Of a stretch of DNA of 64,000 nt, positions 1-8,617 are shown piece by piece (position 1 is the stretch's first letter; every line of letters begins with the position of its first letter). The stretch comes from Pseudomonas sp. H9 (GTDB lineage Bacteria > Pseudomonadota > Gammaproteobacteria > Pseudomonadales > Pseudomonadaceae): positions 310,001 through 374,000 of the forward strand of contig NZ_SMOK01000047.1 in assembly GCF_004353925.1 (NCBI RefSeq), written 5' to 3'. Below the pieces are notes generated by a model, which saw nothing but the letters and a program-made list of their open reading frames with translations, was not told the DNA's origin and searched no databases. Position numbers and translations under genes: made by a program.

Positions 1-2
1 CG

Positions 3-473
3 GTGGCGTTTGACGAGCAACTGCTGCAGGGCGCTCTTTCGTGCCTGGCCGCAACCACCTGTTACGGCTTTTCCGGCTTTCTGGCACGGCGCTGGCTCGA
101 CCAGCGCGGCGGCCTCGACAGCCGCCTGTCGGCGCTGGGCAGCATGATGGGTGCGACCTTGTTACTGCTGCCTTTGTTTGCTTACAGCGTGATGACTCAG
201 CCACCAGCGAGCTGGGGCGGCTGGCAGGTGTGGTTGTCGTTGCTGGGGTTGGGGCTGGTGTGTACCGCGTATGCCTACATCCTCTACTTCCGCCTGCTCA
301 GCGAAATCGGCCCGGTGAAGGCCAGCACCGTGACCTTCATGATCCCGGCCTTCGGCGTGTTGTGGGGCGCCTGGCTGCTGGATGAGCCGCTGTCGATGGC
401 ACATTTGTATGGCGGGCTGTTGATTGCTGTGGCCTTGTGGCTGGTGCTCAAGCCTGCCGTGGTTCGCAGCTGA
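3..473 (+). CDS. EamA/DMT-family transporter, C-terminal part (5' end outside window)
   Basis: The frame is open to the left edge, so this is the last ~156 residues of a longer inner-membrane protein. It shows about five hydrophobic segments and the second EamA repeat, including a Y-x-L-Y-F-R-L segment followed by 'IGPVKASTVTFMIP' and 'GAWLLDEPLS', both typical of the 10-helix drug/metabolite transporter family (~300 residues). The GTG at 3 is internal to the family and is not a credible start. It converges on another DMT exporter with a REP pair between them. The substrate cannot be read from sequence; metabolite or amino-acid efflux is usual for the family. Confidence 0.85.
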   Translation: MAFDEQLLQGALSCLAATTCYGFSGFLARRWLDQRGGLDSRLSALGSMMGATLLLLPLFAYSVMTQPPASWGGWQVWLSLLGLGLVCTAYAYILYFRLLSEIGPVKASTVTFMIPAFGVLWGAWLLDEPLSMAHLYGGLLIAVALWLVLKPAVVRS

Positions 474-524
474 TCGCGGGGGCAAGCCCGCTCCCACCAG
501 GTAGGAGCGGGCTTGCCCCCGCGA
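474..524. repeat. REP inverted pair between convergent genes
   Basis: Two copies of the ~23-bp Pseudomonas REP core (cgggggcaagcccgctccca) in inverted orientation separated by a few bases. They fill the gap between two convergent stop codons, where they may act as a bidirectional terminator or mRNA stabiliser. Confidence 0.9.
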
Positions 525-529
525 AAATG

Positions 530-1411
530 CTACGCCCGCACCGCCACCGTCTCTGGCTTCCGGAACACAAACAACAACCCGATCACAATCAAGCCCATAC
601 CCAGCAGGCTCAATGCCGCCAAACGATTACCGAAGATCAGGTAATCCATCAATGCCGTCACCGCTGGCACCAAATAGAACAGGCTGGTGACATTGACCAG
701 GTTGCCACGGGCAATCAGCCGGTACAGCAGCAAGGTTGCCAACAGCGAAACCACCAGCCCCATCCACAGTAAGGCACCAATGAAGCTGCCGGTGAACTCG
801 GCCTGCAGCGGCTGGAACGGCGCAAACACCGCACACATCAGCAAGCCGGCAAAGTATTGCAGCGGCAACGTCCCCATCGGGTTACTGGTAATGCGCTTTT
901 GCATGATCGAGCCCCACGTCATGCTCGCCAGTGCCAGCAAGGCGAAAAGCATCCCGGTCAGGGAAACCCCACCCAGGTTGATGCTTTGGTAGACCACCAT
1001 GATCAGCCCACTCAAGCCAAGCCCCAGGCCGAACAAGCGACTCCAGGAGCGCTGGCGCTCCATCAAGACGATGGTAAGGATCGGTTGCACCCCCATGACC
1101 GTGGCCATGACGCCCGGGGTCACGTGCGTGTTCAGCGCCAGCAAATAGAAGATCTGATAGGCACCGAGCAGCACCGCCCCGGTCGCCAGCGCCTGCCACA
1201 CTGCCGCCCGCCCGCGCGGCCAGCGCAACTTGAGCAATGGTGCGAGCAACAACAAACCGCACAAGGCCAAAGCCGAGCGCATCAGCAGGAATGCAAAGGG
1301 ACTGGCGTGGGCAAGGCCCAGCTTGGACACAATCGCCCCGCTACTCCAAAGCAGGACAAACAGGCTGGTAGTGGCCGCCGAGGCCACGGAGTCTTTCGAA
1401 AAAACAAACAT
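530..1411 (-). CDS. DMT-family (EamA) transporter
   Basis: Inner-membrane transporter of about 293 residues with two EamA repeats and about ten hydrophobic helices, starting 'MFVFSKDSVAS'. The first repeat carries 'LLWSSGAIVSKLGL' and 'HVTPGVMATVMGVQPILT'; the second 'ITSNPMGTLPLQYFAGLL' and 'NVTSLFYLVPAVTALMDY'. The frame stays open upstream to 1471, but the ATG at 1411 has AGGTGG six bases before it and gives the usual family N-terminus, so I chose it. It is monocistronic and convergent with the partial DMT gene on the left. It is probably an exporter of an amino acid or other small metabolite; substrate unknown. Confidence 0.88.
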   Translation of the reverse strand: MFVFSKDSVASAATTSLFVLLWSSGAIVSKLGLAHASPFAFLLMRSALALCGLLLLAPLLKLRWPRGRAAVWQALATGAVLLGAYQIFYLLALNTHVTPGVMATVMGVQPILTIVLMERQRSWSRLFGLGLGLSGLIMVVYQSINLGGVSLTGMLFALLALASMTWGSIMQKRITSNPMGTLPLQYFAGLLMCAVFAPFQPLQAEFTGSFIGALLWMGLVVSLLATLLLYRLIARGNLVNVTSLFYLVPAVTALMDYLIFGNRLAALSLLGMGLIVIGLLFVFRKPETVAVRA

Positions 1412-1774
1412 GAATGCCACCTGTAATTCGGGCAAATAAGCCGAACGGTGCCGCCCAGTGTGGACAGCCAACCGTATTCAGTAGGGTTCAGATGTGACGG
1501 GATGCAGCGAATGGCCGCTTAGCCCAGCACTACCACGCTACTGACAGGTGGTGGGTAGTGACTGATCATGGCTGGCTGCTGACTCCCGCACACGACTACC
1601 ACCGCGTCGGGCGCGGTAGCGAATACGGTGCTGAGAGGAGAAGCTGGCATGAGCAGGTCTTCGGTGAGATGAAGTGGATCTGACTATAGCGGTGAGTTTA
1701 TCGCGGGGCAAGCCCGCTCCCACAGTAGAATTATCACCATCCCTGTGGGAGCGGGCTTGCCCCGCGATGCTGTA
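1412..1774. other. Intergenic region holding the DMT gene promoter and a REP pair
   Basis: About 360 bases without a credible gene. The left part must hold the promoter of the DMT gene; the right end carries a REP pair (1701-1767) after the lpxO stop. I see no recognisable operator, tRNA or small RNA in 1540-1690. Confidence 0.6.
1701..1767. repeat. REP inverted pair downstream of lpxO
   Basis: Two inverted copies of the tcgcggggcaagcccgctcc core separated by ~20 bases, immediately 3' of lpxO. Confidence 0.9.
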
Positions 1775-2710
1775 TCAGAACAACCAGCGATACAACAGAT
1801 AAGCCACCACCACCGCCAACACCGGGCGCAGCACCCGGTAAGCCTTGGGATTGGCACGTTTGAACTGCTTGACCTTACCGCTGATGACGTTGCTGAAGCG
1901 CTTGCTCCAGGCATACGCCTGGTTGATTCCACCCACACGCTCATCGTCGGTGTTCTGCGGCGCGGTAGCGCGGCCGAGGAAGGCGCTGACCTTACGGTTG
2001 ATGCGGGTCATCAATGGGCTGTTGAGCGGGCGCTCGACGTCACAGAAAAGGATCACCCGGGTCGTTTCGGTTTCGTTTTTCACCCAGTGCACGTAGGTTT
2101 CATCGAACATCACGTCTTCACCGTCGCGCCAAGCGTAGGCCTGACCATCGACGTAAATACGGCAGTTGTCAGAGTTTGGCGTCGACAGGCCCAGGTGATA
2201 ACGCAAGGAACCTGCGAACGGATCACGGTGCGGGTTCAGGTGACTGCCGCCGGGCAACAGCGCAAACATCGCGCCCTTGACGTTTGGAATGCTGTTGACC
2301 AGCTCGACGGTTTTCGGGCACAACACCTCAGCCGATGGCAACGGTTTGTCGTACCACTTCAGGTAAAAACGCTTCCAACCCTTCTTGAAGAAGGAACCGA
2401 AGCCGGCGTCGTTGTCTTTCTCCGCCGCACGGATGTAGCCCTCGTCGAACAGGTGCATGGCCTCTTCGCGAATGACTTCCCAATTCTCCTTGAGCACATC
2501 CAGCTCTGGAAAACGGTTGCGGTCCAGGTAAGGTTTGGAGGGCACGCCAGAGAACAGATACATCAAGGCGTTATAAGGGGCGAACAGCGCCGAATGGTTG
2601 ACGAACTGGCGCAGCATTGGCAAGCGTGCCTTGCCGCGCAGGTGTACGTACAGCGTGCTGCCGAAAAACAGCAGCAATACACCTGCCTTGGCGACAAAGG
2701 AAAAAGTCAT
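1775..2710 (-). CDS. lpxO: Lipid A 2-hydroxylase LpxO (Fe(II)/2-oxoglutarate dioxygenase)
   Basis: 311 residues, of the aspartyl/asparaginyl beta-hydroxylase fold. An N-terminal hydrophobic anchor (residues ~4-25) precedes a dioxygenase domain whose iron ligands are visible as H-x-D in 'NPHRDPF' and a distal His in 'ETYVHWVKNET', followed by an Arg suited to bind 2-oxoglutarate. Known role: inner-membrane-bound 2-hydroxylation of the secondary laurate of lipid A. The ATG is preceded by AAGGAG, fixing the start. Length and anchor match the Pseudomonas LpxO paralogues. It stands alone, with a REP pair downstream. The window also encodes EptA, another lipid A modifier, 19 kb away. Confidence 0.88.
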   Translation of the reverse strand: MTFSFVAKAGVLLLFFGSTLYVHLRGKARLPMLRQFVNHSALFAPYNALMYLFSGVPSKPYLDRNRFPELDVLKENWEVIREEAMHLFDEGYIRAAEKDNDAGFGSFFKKGWKRFYLKWYDKPLPSAEVLCPKTVELVNSIPNVKGAMFALLPGGSHLNPHRDPFAGSLRYHLGLSTPNSDNCRIYVDGQAYAWRDGEDVMFDETYVHWVKNETETTRVILFCDVERPLNSPLMTRINRKVSAFLGRATAPQNTDDERVGGINQAYAWSKRFSNVISGKVKQFKRANPKAYRVLRPVLAVVVAYLLYRWLF

Positions 2711-2833
2711 GCATCACTCCTTGGAATTTCGACCCGGCTATCGCTGCCAGATTAATCGAGCATCATAAACCGATCCGGCCCCGGTAAAAATAACCGCTGC
2801 CAGCATTCAGTATTAAGGATTGTGCAATAAACA

Positions 2834-2855
2834 CCGGCGCATTTTTTTGCGCCGG
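2834..2855 (-). terminator. Hairpin terminator of cysK
   Basis: Perfect 8-bp stem (ccggcgca / tgcgccgg) with an A-rich loop just beyond the cysK stop codon. On the minus strand it is followed by a short T-rich stretch, so termination is plausible but the T-tract is weak. Confidence 0.6.
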
Positions 2856-2872
2856 GTCAGCCGCAAAGCCCG

Positions 2873-3847
2873 TTACTGCAGGTTTTCCTGGTCGGTGAAC
2901 AGGTCGCTGAAGAGCATGCTCGACAGGTAACGCTCACCAGAGTCAGGCAGGATCACCACAATGGTCTTGCCCTGCATTTCCGGCTTCTCTGCCAGGCGCA
3001 CTGCCGCTGCCATTGCCGCACCGCAGGAAATTCCGCAAAGGATCCCCTCTTCCTGCATCAAACGCAGGGCCATCGCCTTGGACTCTTCGTCACTGACCAG
3101 TTCGACTTGGTCGACCATGCTCAGGTCAAGGTTATTGGGTACAAAACCGGCACCGATACCCTGGATTTTGTGCGGGCTGGGCTTGATCTCTTCACCGGCC
3201 AGCGCCTGGGTGATCACTGGCGACACCAAGGGCTCGACCGCCACCGAGAGGATGGCTTTGCCCTGGGTCTGTTTGATATAGCGCGATACACCTGTAATGG
3301 TGCCGCCTGTACCCACGCCGGCCACCAGCACATCCACCGCGCCATCGGTGTCGTTCCAGATCTCCGGACCGGTAGTCTTCTCATGAATCGCCGGGTTGGC
3401 CGGGTTATCGAACTGGGCAGGCATGAAATAGGTGGACGGGTCGCTGGCAACGATTTCAGCGGCTTTCTCGATGGCACCTTTCATGCCCTTGGCCGGTTCG
3501 GTAAGCACCAGCTCCGCGCCCAGCGCCTTCAGCACCTTGCGACGTTCGATGCTCATCGACGCCGGCATGGTCAGCATCAGCTTGTATCCACGGGCTGCGG
3601 CGACGAACGCCAGGCCAATACCGGTGTTACCCGAGGTAGGTTCAACGATGGTCATACCGGTCTTGAGCTTACCGCTGCCTTCCGCGTCCCAGATCATGTT
3701 CGCGCCAATCCGGCATTTGACTGAATAACCCGGGTTGCGCCCTTCAATCTTGGCCAGGATGGTAACCCCACGCGGGGCGATGCGGTTGATCTGAACCAAC
3801 GGCGTGTTGCCGATGGAGTGCGCATTGTCAGCAAAGATACGGCTCAT
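2873..3847 (-). CDS. cysK: Cysteine synthase A (O-acetylserine sulfhydrylase)
   Basis: 324 residues of fold-type II PLP enzyme; makes L-cysteine from O-acetylserine and sulfide in the cytoplasm. The PLP lysine is K44 in 'GYSVKCRIGANM', and the substrate loop 'PTSGNTGIGLAF' and the phosphate-binding 'GVGTGGTITGV' are present. The open frame extends to 3970, but the ATG at 3847 ('MSRIFADNAHSIGNTPL') matches the family N-terminus and the usual 324-residue length, and has an AGGACC-type ribosome site. It is divergent from the moxR gene. A hairpin follows the stop. Confidence 0.93.
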   Translation of the reverse strand: MSRIFADNAHSIGNTPLVQINRIAPRGVTILAKIEGRNPGYSVKCRIGANMIWDAEGSGKLKTGMTIVEPTSGNTGIGLAFVAAARGYKLMLTMPASMSIERRKVLKALGAELVLTEPAKGMKGAIEKAAEIVASDPSTYFMPAQFDNPANPAIHEKTTGPEIWNDTDGAVDVLVAGVGTGGTITGVSRYIKQTQGKAILSVAVEPLVSPVITQALAGEEIKPSPHKIQGIGAGFVPNNLDLSMVDQVELVSDEESKAMALRLMQEEGILCGISCGAAMAAAVRLAEKPEMQGKTIVVILPDSGERYLSSMLFSDLFTDQENLQ

Positions 3848-4087
3848 GACGGGGGTCCTTTTAGCACCGGAGCAGAAAACTTCAAGGGTAAGCCTGCCTC
3901 TTGGGCGAGTCCACCCCTGACACCTTCTGCAACGTTCTGGGGCTGACCAAGTCATCAAGTGACGCTCCATTCAGAGACTGAATAGAGCGTTTGCGTTCCC
4001 AGTCGCACGGGCCCCGCGTTATAGTCGTGCATAACAATTTTTCCGCCAGGGGCTGCGTACCCCGGCGCTACGGTAGAGGATCGGTTC

Positions 4088-4933
4088 ATGAAGTTCGAAG
4101 GCACCCGCTCATACGTCGCCACAGACGACCTGAAACTGGCCGTCAACGCGGCGATCACCCTGGAGCGGCCTTTGCTGGTCAAGGGTGAACCCGGCACCGG
4201 TAAAACCATGCTCGCCGAACAGTTGGCCGAATCCTTTGGCGCCAAGCTGATCACCTGGCACATCAAATCGACCACCAAGGCGCATCAGGGCCTCTACGAA
4301 TACGATGCGGTGAGCCGCCTGCGCGATTCGCAACTGGGCGTCGACAAAGTCCATGACGTGCGCAACTACCTGAAGAAAGGCAAGCTCTGGGAGGCGTTCG
4401 AATCCGAAGAGCGGGTGATCCTGCTGATCGACGAAATCGACAAGGCCGATATCGAGTTCCCCAACGACCTGTTGCAGGAACTGGACAAGATGGAGTTCTA
4501 CGTTTACGAGACCGACGAGACGATCAAAGCCAAACAGCGCCCGATCATCATCATTACCTCGAACAACGAAAAAGAACTGCCAGACGCCTTCCTACGCCGC
4601 TGCTTCTTCCACTACATCGCCTTCCCGGATCGCGACACCCTGCAGCAGATTGTCGATGTGCACTACCCCAACATCAAGAAAGACCTGGTCAGCGAAGCGC
4701 TGGACGTGTTCTTTGATGTACGCAAAGTCCCGGGCCTGAAGAAAAAGCCGTCCACTTCCGAACTGGTCGACTGGCTCAAACTGCTGATGGCCGACAACAT
4801 CGGCGAAGCCGTGCTGCGTGAACGCGATCCGACCAAAGCTATCCCGCCACTGGCTGGCGCCCTGGTGAAGAACGAACAGGACGTGCAACTGCTGGAACGC
4901 CTGGCGTTCATGAGCCGTCGCGGTAACCGCTGA
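4088..4933 (+). CDS. MoxR-family AAA+ ATPase
   Basis: 281 residues. Walker A 'GEPGTGKT' lies at residues 33-40 and Walker B 'VILLIDEIDKAD' near residue 115, followed by sensor-1 'IIITSNNEKELPDAFLRRC' with the arginine finger pair. MoxR ATPases act with VWA-domain partners as chaperones for metal-cofactor insertion or protein maturation; the client here is unknown. The start has GAGGA eight bases upstream. A VWA protein gene follows after 17 bases, so the two are almost certainly co-transcribed and work together. Confidence 0.9.
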   Translation: MKFEGTRSYVATDDLKLAVNAAITLERPLLVKGEPGTGKTMLAEQLAESFGAKLITWHIKSTTKAHQGLYEYDAVSRLRDSQLGVDKVHDVRNYLKKGKLWEAFESEERVILLIDEIDKADIEFPNDLLQELDKMEFYVYETDETIKAKQRPIIIITSNNEKELPDAFLRRCFFHYIAFPDRDTLQQIVDVHYPNIKKDLVSEALDVFFDVRKVPGLKKKPSTSELVDWLKLLMADNIGEAVLRERDPTKAIPPLAGALVKNEQDVQLLERLAFMSRRGNR

Positions 4934-4950
4934 GTCGGGAGGCAATTGCC

Positions 4951-6129
4951 ATGCTGCTCAATCTGTTCAATGAAATGCGCGCGGCCAAGGTGCCTGTGTC
5001 GGTGCGAGAACTGCTTGATCTGCTCAATGCACTCAAGCAGCGGGTGACCTTTGCCGACATGGACGAGTTCTACTTCCTGTCGCGGGCCATCCTGGTCAAG
5101 GACGAGCGTCACTTCGACAAGTTCGACCGTGCCTTCTCCGCCTACTTCAAAGGCCTGGAGAACCTCGACCGGCACCTGGAAGCCCTGATTCCCGAAGATT
5201 GGTTGCGCAAGGAGTTCGAACGCTCACTGACTGACGAAGAGCGCGCGCAAATCCAGTCTCTCGGCGGCCTGGACAAGCTCATCGAAGAGTTCAAAAAGCG
5301 CCTGGAAGAACAGAAGGAACGCCATGCCGGCGGCAACAAATGGATCGGCACTGGCGGTACCAGCCCGTTCGGCTCAGGTGGTTTCAACCCCGAAGGCATT
5401 CGTGTGGGCGATGCTGGCAAGCGCCAGGGCAAGGCCGTCAAAGTCTGGGATCAGCGCGAATACAAAAACCTGGATGATCAGGTTGAGCTGGGCACGCGCA
5501 ACATCAAGCTCGCGCTGCGCCGCTTGCGCAAATTCGCCCGTCAGGGCGCCGCTGAAGAACTGGACATCGATGGCACCATCGACCACACCGCCCGCGATGC
5601 CGGCCTGCTGAACATTCAGATGCGCCCAGAGCGACGCAACAGCGTCAAATTGCTGCTGTTGTTCGATATCGGCGGTTCGATGGATGCGCACGTGAGAATC
5701 TGCGAGGAATTGTTCTCGGCCTGCAAGACCGAGTTCAAGCACCTGGAGTACTACTACTTCCACAACTTCGTGTACGAGTCGGTGTGGAAGAACAACATGC
5801 GCCGTACTTCAGAACGCACCTCGACCATGGATTTGCTGCATAAATACGGTGCCGACTACAAAGTGGTATTCGTCGGCGACGCGGCCATGGCGCCCTACGA
5901 AATCACCCAACCGGGGGGTAGCGTCGAGCACTGGAACGAAGAAGCCGGTTATGTGTGGATGCAGCGCTTCATGGAGAAGTACAAGAAGCTTATCTGGATC
6001 AACCCGTACCCCAAAGACACCTGGGGTTACACCGCCTCGACCAACATCGTGCGCGAGCTGGTCGAAGACCGGATGTTCCCACTGACCTTGAGCGGCCTGG
6101 AAGAAGGCATGCGTTTCCTGTCCAAATAA
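4951..6129 (+). CDS. VWA (CoxE-like) domain protein, partner of MoxR
   Basis: 392 residues. An N-terminal helical, charged part (1-150) contains a Gly/Ser-rich linker near residues 125-150 ('GTGGTSPFGSGGFNPEG'). The C-terminal half is a von Willebrand A-like domain with the MIDAS strand 'LLLLFDIGGSMDAHV'; the canonical DxSxS is D-I-G-G-S. The second MIDAS region is 'VVFVGDAAMAPYE'. No signal peptide, so cytoplasmic. Directly follows moxR (17-base gap, GGGAGG ribosome site). The pair is widespread in Pseudomonas, but the client protein is not known to me. Confidence 0.88.
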   Translation: MLLNLFNEMRAAKVPVSVRELLDLLNALKQRVTFADMDEFYFLSRAILVKDERHFDKFDRAFSAYFKGLENLDRHLEALIPEDWLRKEFERSLTDEERAQIQSLGGLDKLIEEFKKRLEEQKERHAGGNKWIGTGGTSPFGSGGFNPEGIRVGDAGKRQGKAVKVWDQREYKNLDDQVELGTRNIKLALRRLRKFARQGAAEELDIDGTIDHTARDAGLLNIQMRPERRNSVKLLLLFDIGGSMDAHVRICEELFSACKTEFKHLEYYYFHNFVYESVWKNNMRRTSERTSTMDLLHKYGADYKVVFVGDAAMAPYEITQPGGSVEHWNEEAGYVWMQRFMEKYKKLIWINPYPKDTWGYTASTNIVRELVEDRMFPLTLSGLEEGMRFLSK

Positions 6130-6137
6130 AGCACCCT

Positions 6138-6211
6138 CTGTGGGAGCGGGCTTGCCCCGCGATTACGATGTGACTGACACACCGCTATCGCGGGGCAAGC
6201 CCGCTCCCACC
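6138..6211. repeat. REP inverted pair between convergent genes
   Basis: Two inverted copies of the gcggggcaagcccgctccca core separated by ~27 bases, between the VWA gene and the convergent pxpC. Confidence 0.9.
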
Positions 6212-6221
6212 GGACTGCGAC

Positions 6222-7142
6222 TCAGTCTTCAAACTGCAGCAAAAAATCCCGCTGTTGTTGCCAAGCCAGTTCCTGCACCACCGGCCTGAACCTGACCACA
6301 CTTCCCGGTAACAACTGCGCCAGCCTGGCCAAGGCCAGTGGCGTCAACGCTCCCAGGCGCGGATAGCCGCCAATGGTCTGGCGATCATTGAGCAATACAA
6401 TCGGCTGCCCGTCCGGCGGCACCTGCACCGCCCCCAAGGGAATTCCCTCGGAAATCATCGGCGCGCCCTGATACTGCAAAGCCGGCCCCAGCAAACGCAT
6501 GCCCATGCGGTCGGCACGGCTGTCGAGGGTCCAGTCACGGTTGAACGCTTCAAATAGGCTGGTACCGCTGAAGTCGCCGATCTGCGCACCCAGCACCAGG
6601 TCGAGCGGGCTGTTGTCGCTCAGGTCTGGCCGCAAGGCGTCGGGCACTGCCTTCAAGGCTGGGGCGACCCCGTGATACGCCAGTTCCTGGCCTTTGGCCA
6701 AGGCTGAACCCAGACCATCAAGGCCACCCAGCTCCTCACGCACCACGCTGGCACAACTGCCCAACACCTGCGGCGCATCGAAACCACCCGGCGCCGCCAG
6801 GTAAGCGCGCGCGCCCTGCAACGGTTGATTCAGGCGCAAACGCTGACCTTGCTTGAGGGTAAAACTGCCCCAAGGCTTGAGTGGTTCACCGTCAATGCGC
6901 GCATCCAGATCAGCCCCCGCCAGGGCCAGGCAGCAATCTTGTTCAGCGACCAGGCTGAAACCACCGAGGGTGACTTCCACCACCGCCGCATCGGCAGGGT
7001 TGCCCAGCAACCAGTTGGCCCAGCGCATCGAGACCCAGTCCAGCGCCCCGCCCTGAGTCACGCCCAAGTGGCGTACACCAAAGCGTCCAGCGTCCTGCAA
7101 CAGGCACAGCGGGGTGCTGGCCTCAATCGACAAGCGGCTCAT
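6222..7142 (-). CDS. pxpC: 5-oxoprolinase subunit C
   Basis: 306 residues of the biotin-dependent carboxyltransferase-like (AHS2/KipA) family. The N-terminal 'LLQDAGRFGVRHLGVTQGGALD' and later 'SEGIPLGAVQVPPDGQPIVLLNDRQTIGGYPRLG' are hallmark stretches. With PxpA and PxpB it forms the prokaryotic ATP-dependent 5-oxoprolinase that turns 5-oxoproline (pyroglutamate) into glutamate. Last gene of the MFS-pxpA-pxpB-pxpC operon; its ATG overlaps the pxpB stop by 4 bases, indicating translational coupling. Ends before a REP pair. Confidence 0.92.
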   Translation of the reverse strand: MSRLSIEASTPLCLLQDAGRFGVRHLGVTQGGALDWVSMRWANWLLGNPADAAVVEVTLGGFSLVAEQDCCLALAGADLDARIDGEPLKPWGSFTLKQGQRLRLNQPLQGARAYLAAPGGFDAPQVLGSCASVVREELGGLDGLGSALAKGQELAYHGVAPALKAVPDALRPDLSDNSPLDLVLGAQIGDFSGTSLFEAFNRDWTLDSRADRMGMRLLGPALQYQGAPMISEGIPLGAVQVPPDGQPIVLLNDRQTIGGYPRLGALTPLALARLAQLLPGSVVRFRPVVQELAWQQQRDFLLQFED

Positions 7143-7843
7143 GCCGAAGCCTCCAGCGGAGTATCGTCGCCGCCCAGGTTGATGAAGGTAGCGTGATCCA
7201 CCGCAACGAAGCGCACCCGATCGCCCGGCTGCAGCAAGCTGTAACCGTCACGCTCGCGGTCGAACAGTTTGCTCGGTGTACGGCCAATCAGGTTCCAGCC
7301 ACCAGGCGACACGGCCGGGTATGCGGCCGTCTGGCGCTCGGCAATGCCCACGCTACCTGCCGCCACGCGCTTACGTGGGGTGGCCAGACGAGGCGTGGCC
7401 AAGGCTTCTTCCACCAACCCCATAAAGGCAAAGCCGGGAGCAAAACCGAGGGCAAATACCTGATACTCACGTTCGCTGTGGCGACGGACAATATCGGCCA
7501 CCGAGGTGCGACAGCGCTCGGCCAGCAGGCTCAGCTCCGGGCCGACACTCAGGTCGTACCACACCGGCACTTCGTGCTGCCGCCCACCGCTGCCATTGTC
7601 TGGCTGCAGATTCTCCAGCGCTTCGCGAACCAGTACCCGGGCTTGCTCCGGCGACAGGTGCAGCAAGTCGAAATGCACCATCACCGTGGTGTACGACGGC
7701 ACCAGATCAATCAGCCGCTCGCCGAGCACCACCCGCAGACGCTGACTGACAGCCAGCATCCACGGCATGTTGGCCTCATCAATGGCGTCGAACAGGCGCA
7801 CCATCAGGCAGTCGATGGCCACCGTCTCAATGCGGTAGTTCAT
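7139..7843 (-). CDS. pxpB: 5-oxoprolinase subunit B (KipI/AHS1-like)
   Basis: 234 residues with the allophanate hydrolase subunit 1/KipI signature: 'EVPVWYDLSVGPELSLLAE', 'VFALGFAPGFAFMGLVEE' and 'TPRKRVAAGSVGIAERQTAAYPAVSPGGW' (read in parts). Second subunit of the PxpABC 5-oxoprolinase. It overlaps pxpC by 4 bases at its 3' end and pxpA by 4 bases at its 5' end, a tightly coupled three-gene set that guarantees stoichiometric synthesis. Confidence 0.92.
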   Translation of the reverse strand: MNYRIETVAIDCLMVRLFDAIDEANMPWMLAVSQRLRVVLGERLIDLVPSYTTVMVHFDLLHLSPEQARVLVREALENLQPDNGSGGRQHEVPVWYDLSVGPELSLLAERCRTSVADIVRRHSEREYQVFALGFAPGFAFMGLVEEALATPRLATPRKRVAAGSVGIAERQTAAYPAVSPGGWNLIGRTPSKLFDRERDGYSLLQPGDRVRFVAVDHATFINLGGDDTPLEASA

Positions 7844-8592
7844 GACGCCACCAGCGCATCAAGGGCCTGACGAATCTGCTGAACTGCTGCCACCGAACTT
7901 TCGTTATCTCCGTGCACGCACAGCGTCTGTGCCTGCAGGTACAGCTCACTGCCGTCTGCGGCGATCAAAGGCTCGCCCCGGGCCAGACGCAAGGCCTGAT
8001 CGACAATACGTGCCGGGTCATGATGCACCGCACCCGGCAGGCGCCGAGACACCAGACGACCAGCCGCATTGTAGGCACGATCGGCAAACGCCTCGAACCA
8101 CAAGGTCACGCCGTATTCATCGCCCAACGCCTGCGCAGCGCTGTTATCCGCCGTCGCCATGAGCATCAACGGCATCTGCCGGTCGTAGCTGGCCACCGCT
8201 TCGAGCACTGCCCGCAGCTTCAACGGCTCGGCCATCATGTCGTTGTACAACGCGCCATGGGGTTTGACGTAGGCCACACGGGTGCCCTGGGTGCGGCAGA
8301 TGCCGTCCAGCGCACCGATCTGGTAATGCAGCAGGTCACGAATTTCCTCGGCACTGCAGGCCATGGAGCGGCGGCCGAAACCCGCCAGGTCCTGATAGGC
8401 CGGATGAGCACCGATGCGCACTTGGTTGGCCGTGGCCAGGGCCACGGTCTTGCGCATGATGCCCGGGTCGCCGGCATGGAAACCGCAGGCGATATTGGCA
8501 CAATCGACAAAGGGCATGACCTGGGCGTCCAGGCCCATGGTCCAGCTGCCGAAACTCTCACCCATATCGCAATTCAGTAATAGGCGGCTCAC
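7840..8592 (-). CDS. pxpA: 5-oxoprolinase subunit A (LamB/YcsF family)
   Basis: About 250 residues beginning 'MSRLLLNCDMGESFGSW'. The LamB/YcsF family motifs 'ANIACGFHAGDPGIM', 'IGAHPAYQDLAGFGRRSM' and 'VKPHGALYNDM' are all present. The start is a GTG at 8592 with AAGGAG eight bases before it. An upstream ATG at 8631 would overlap the transporter gene and lacks such a site. Catalytic partner of PxpB/PxpC in 5-oxoproline hydrolysis. The preceding MFS gene ends 25 bases upstream. Confidence 0.92.
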   Translation of the reverse strand: MSRLLLNCDMGESFGSWTMGLDAQVMPFVDCANIACGFHAGDPGIMRKTVALATANQVRIGAHPAYQDLAGFGRRSMACSAEEIRDLLHYQIGALDGICRTQGTRVAYVKPHGALYNDMMAEPLKLRAVLEAVASYDRQMPLMLMATADNSAAQALGDEYGVTLWFEAFADRAYNAAGRLVSRRLPGAVHHDPARIVDQALRLARGEPLIAADGSELYLQAQTLCVHGDNESSVAAVQQIRQALDALVAS

Positions 8593-8617
8593 GTCTGTGA
8601 CTCCTTCAGGCTCGGCC

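Noticed and set aside
1684..1944. Short frames starting MGAGLPR or similar at many REP sites (for example 1745, 23984, 27350, 50422)
   Set aside because: The peptide is simply the translation of the REP core; no family resemblance or consistent ribosome site.
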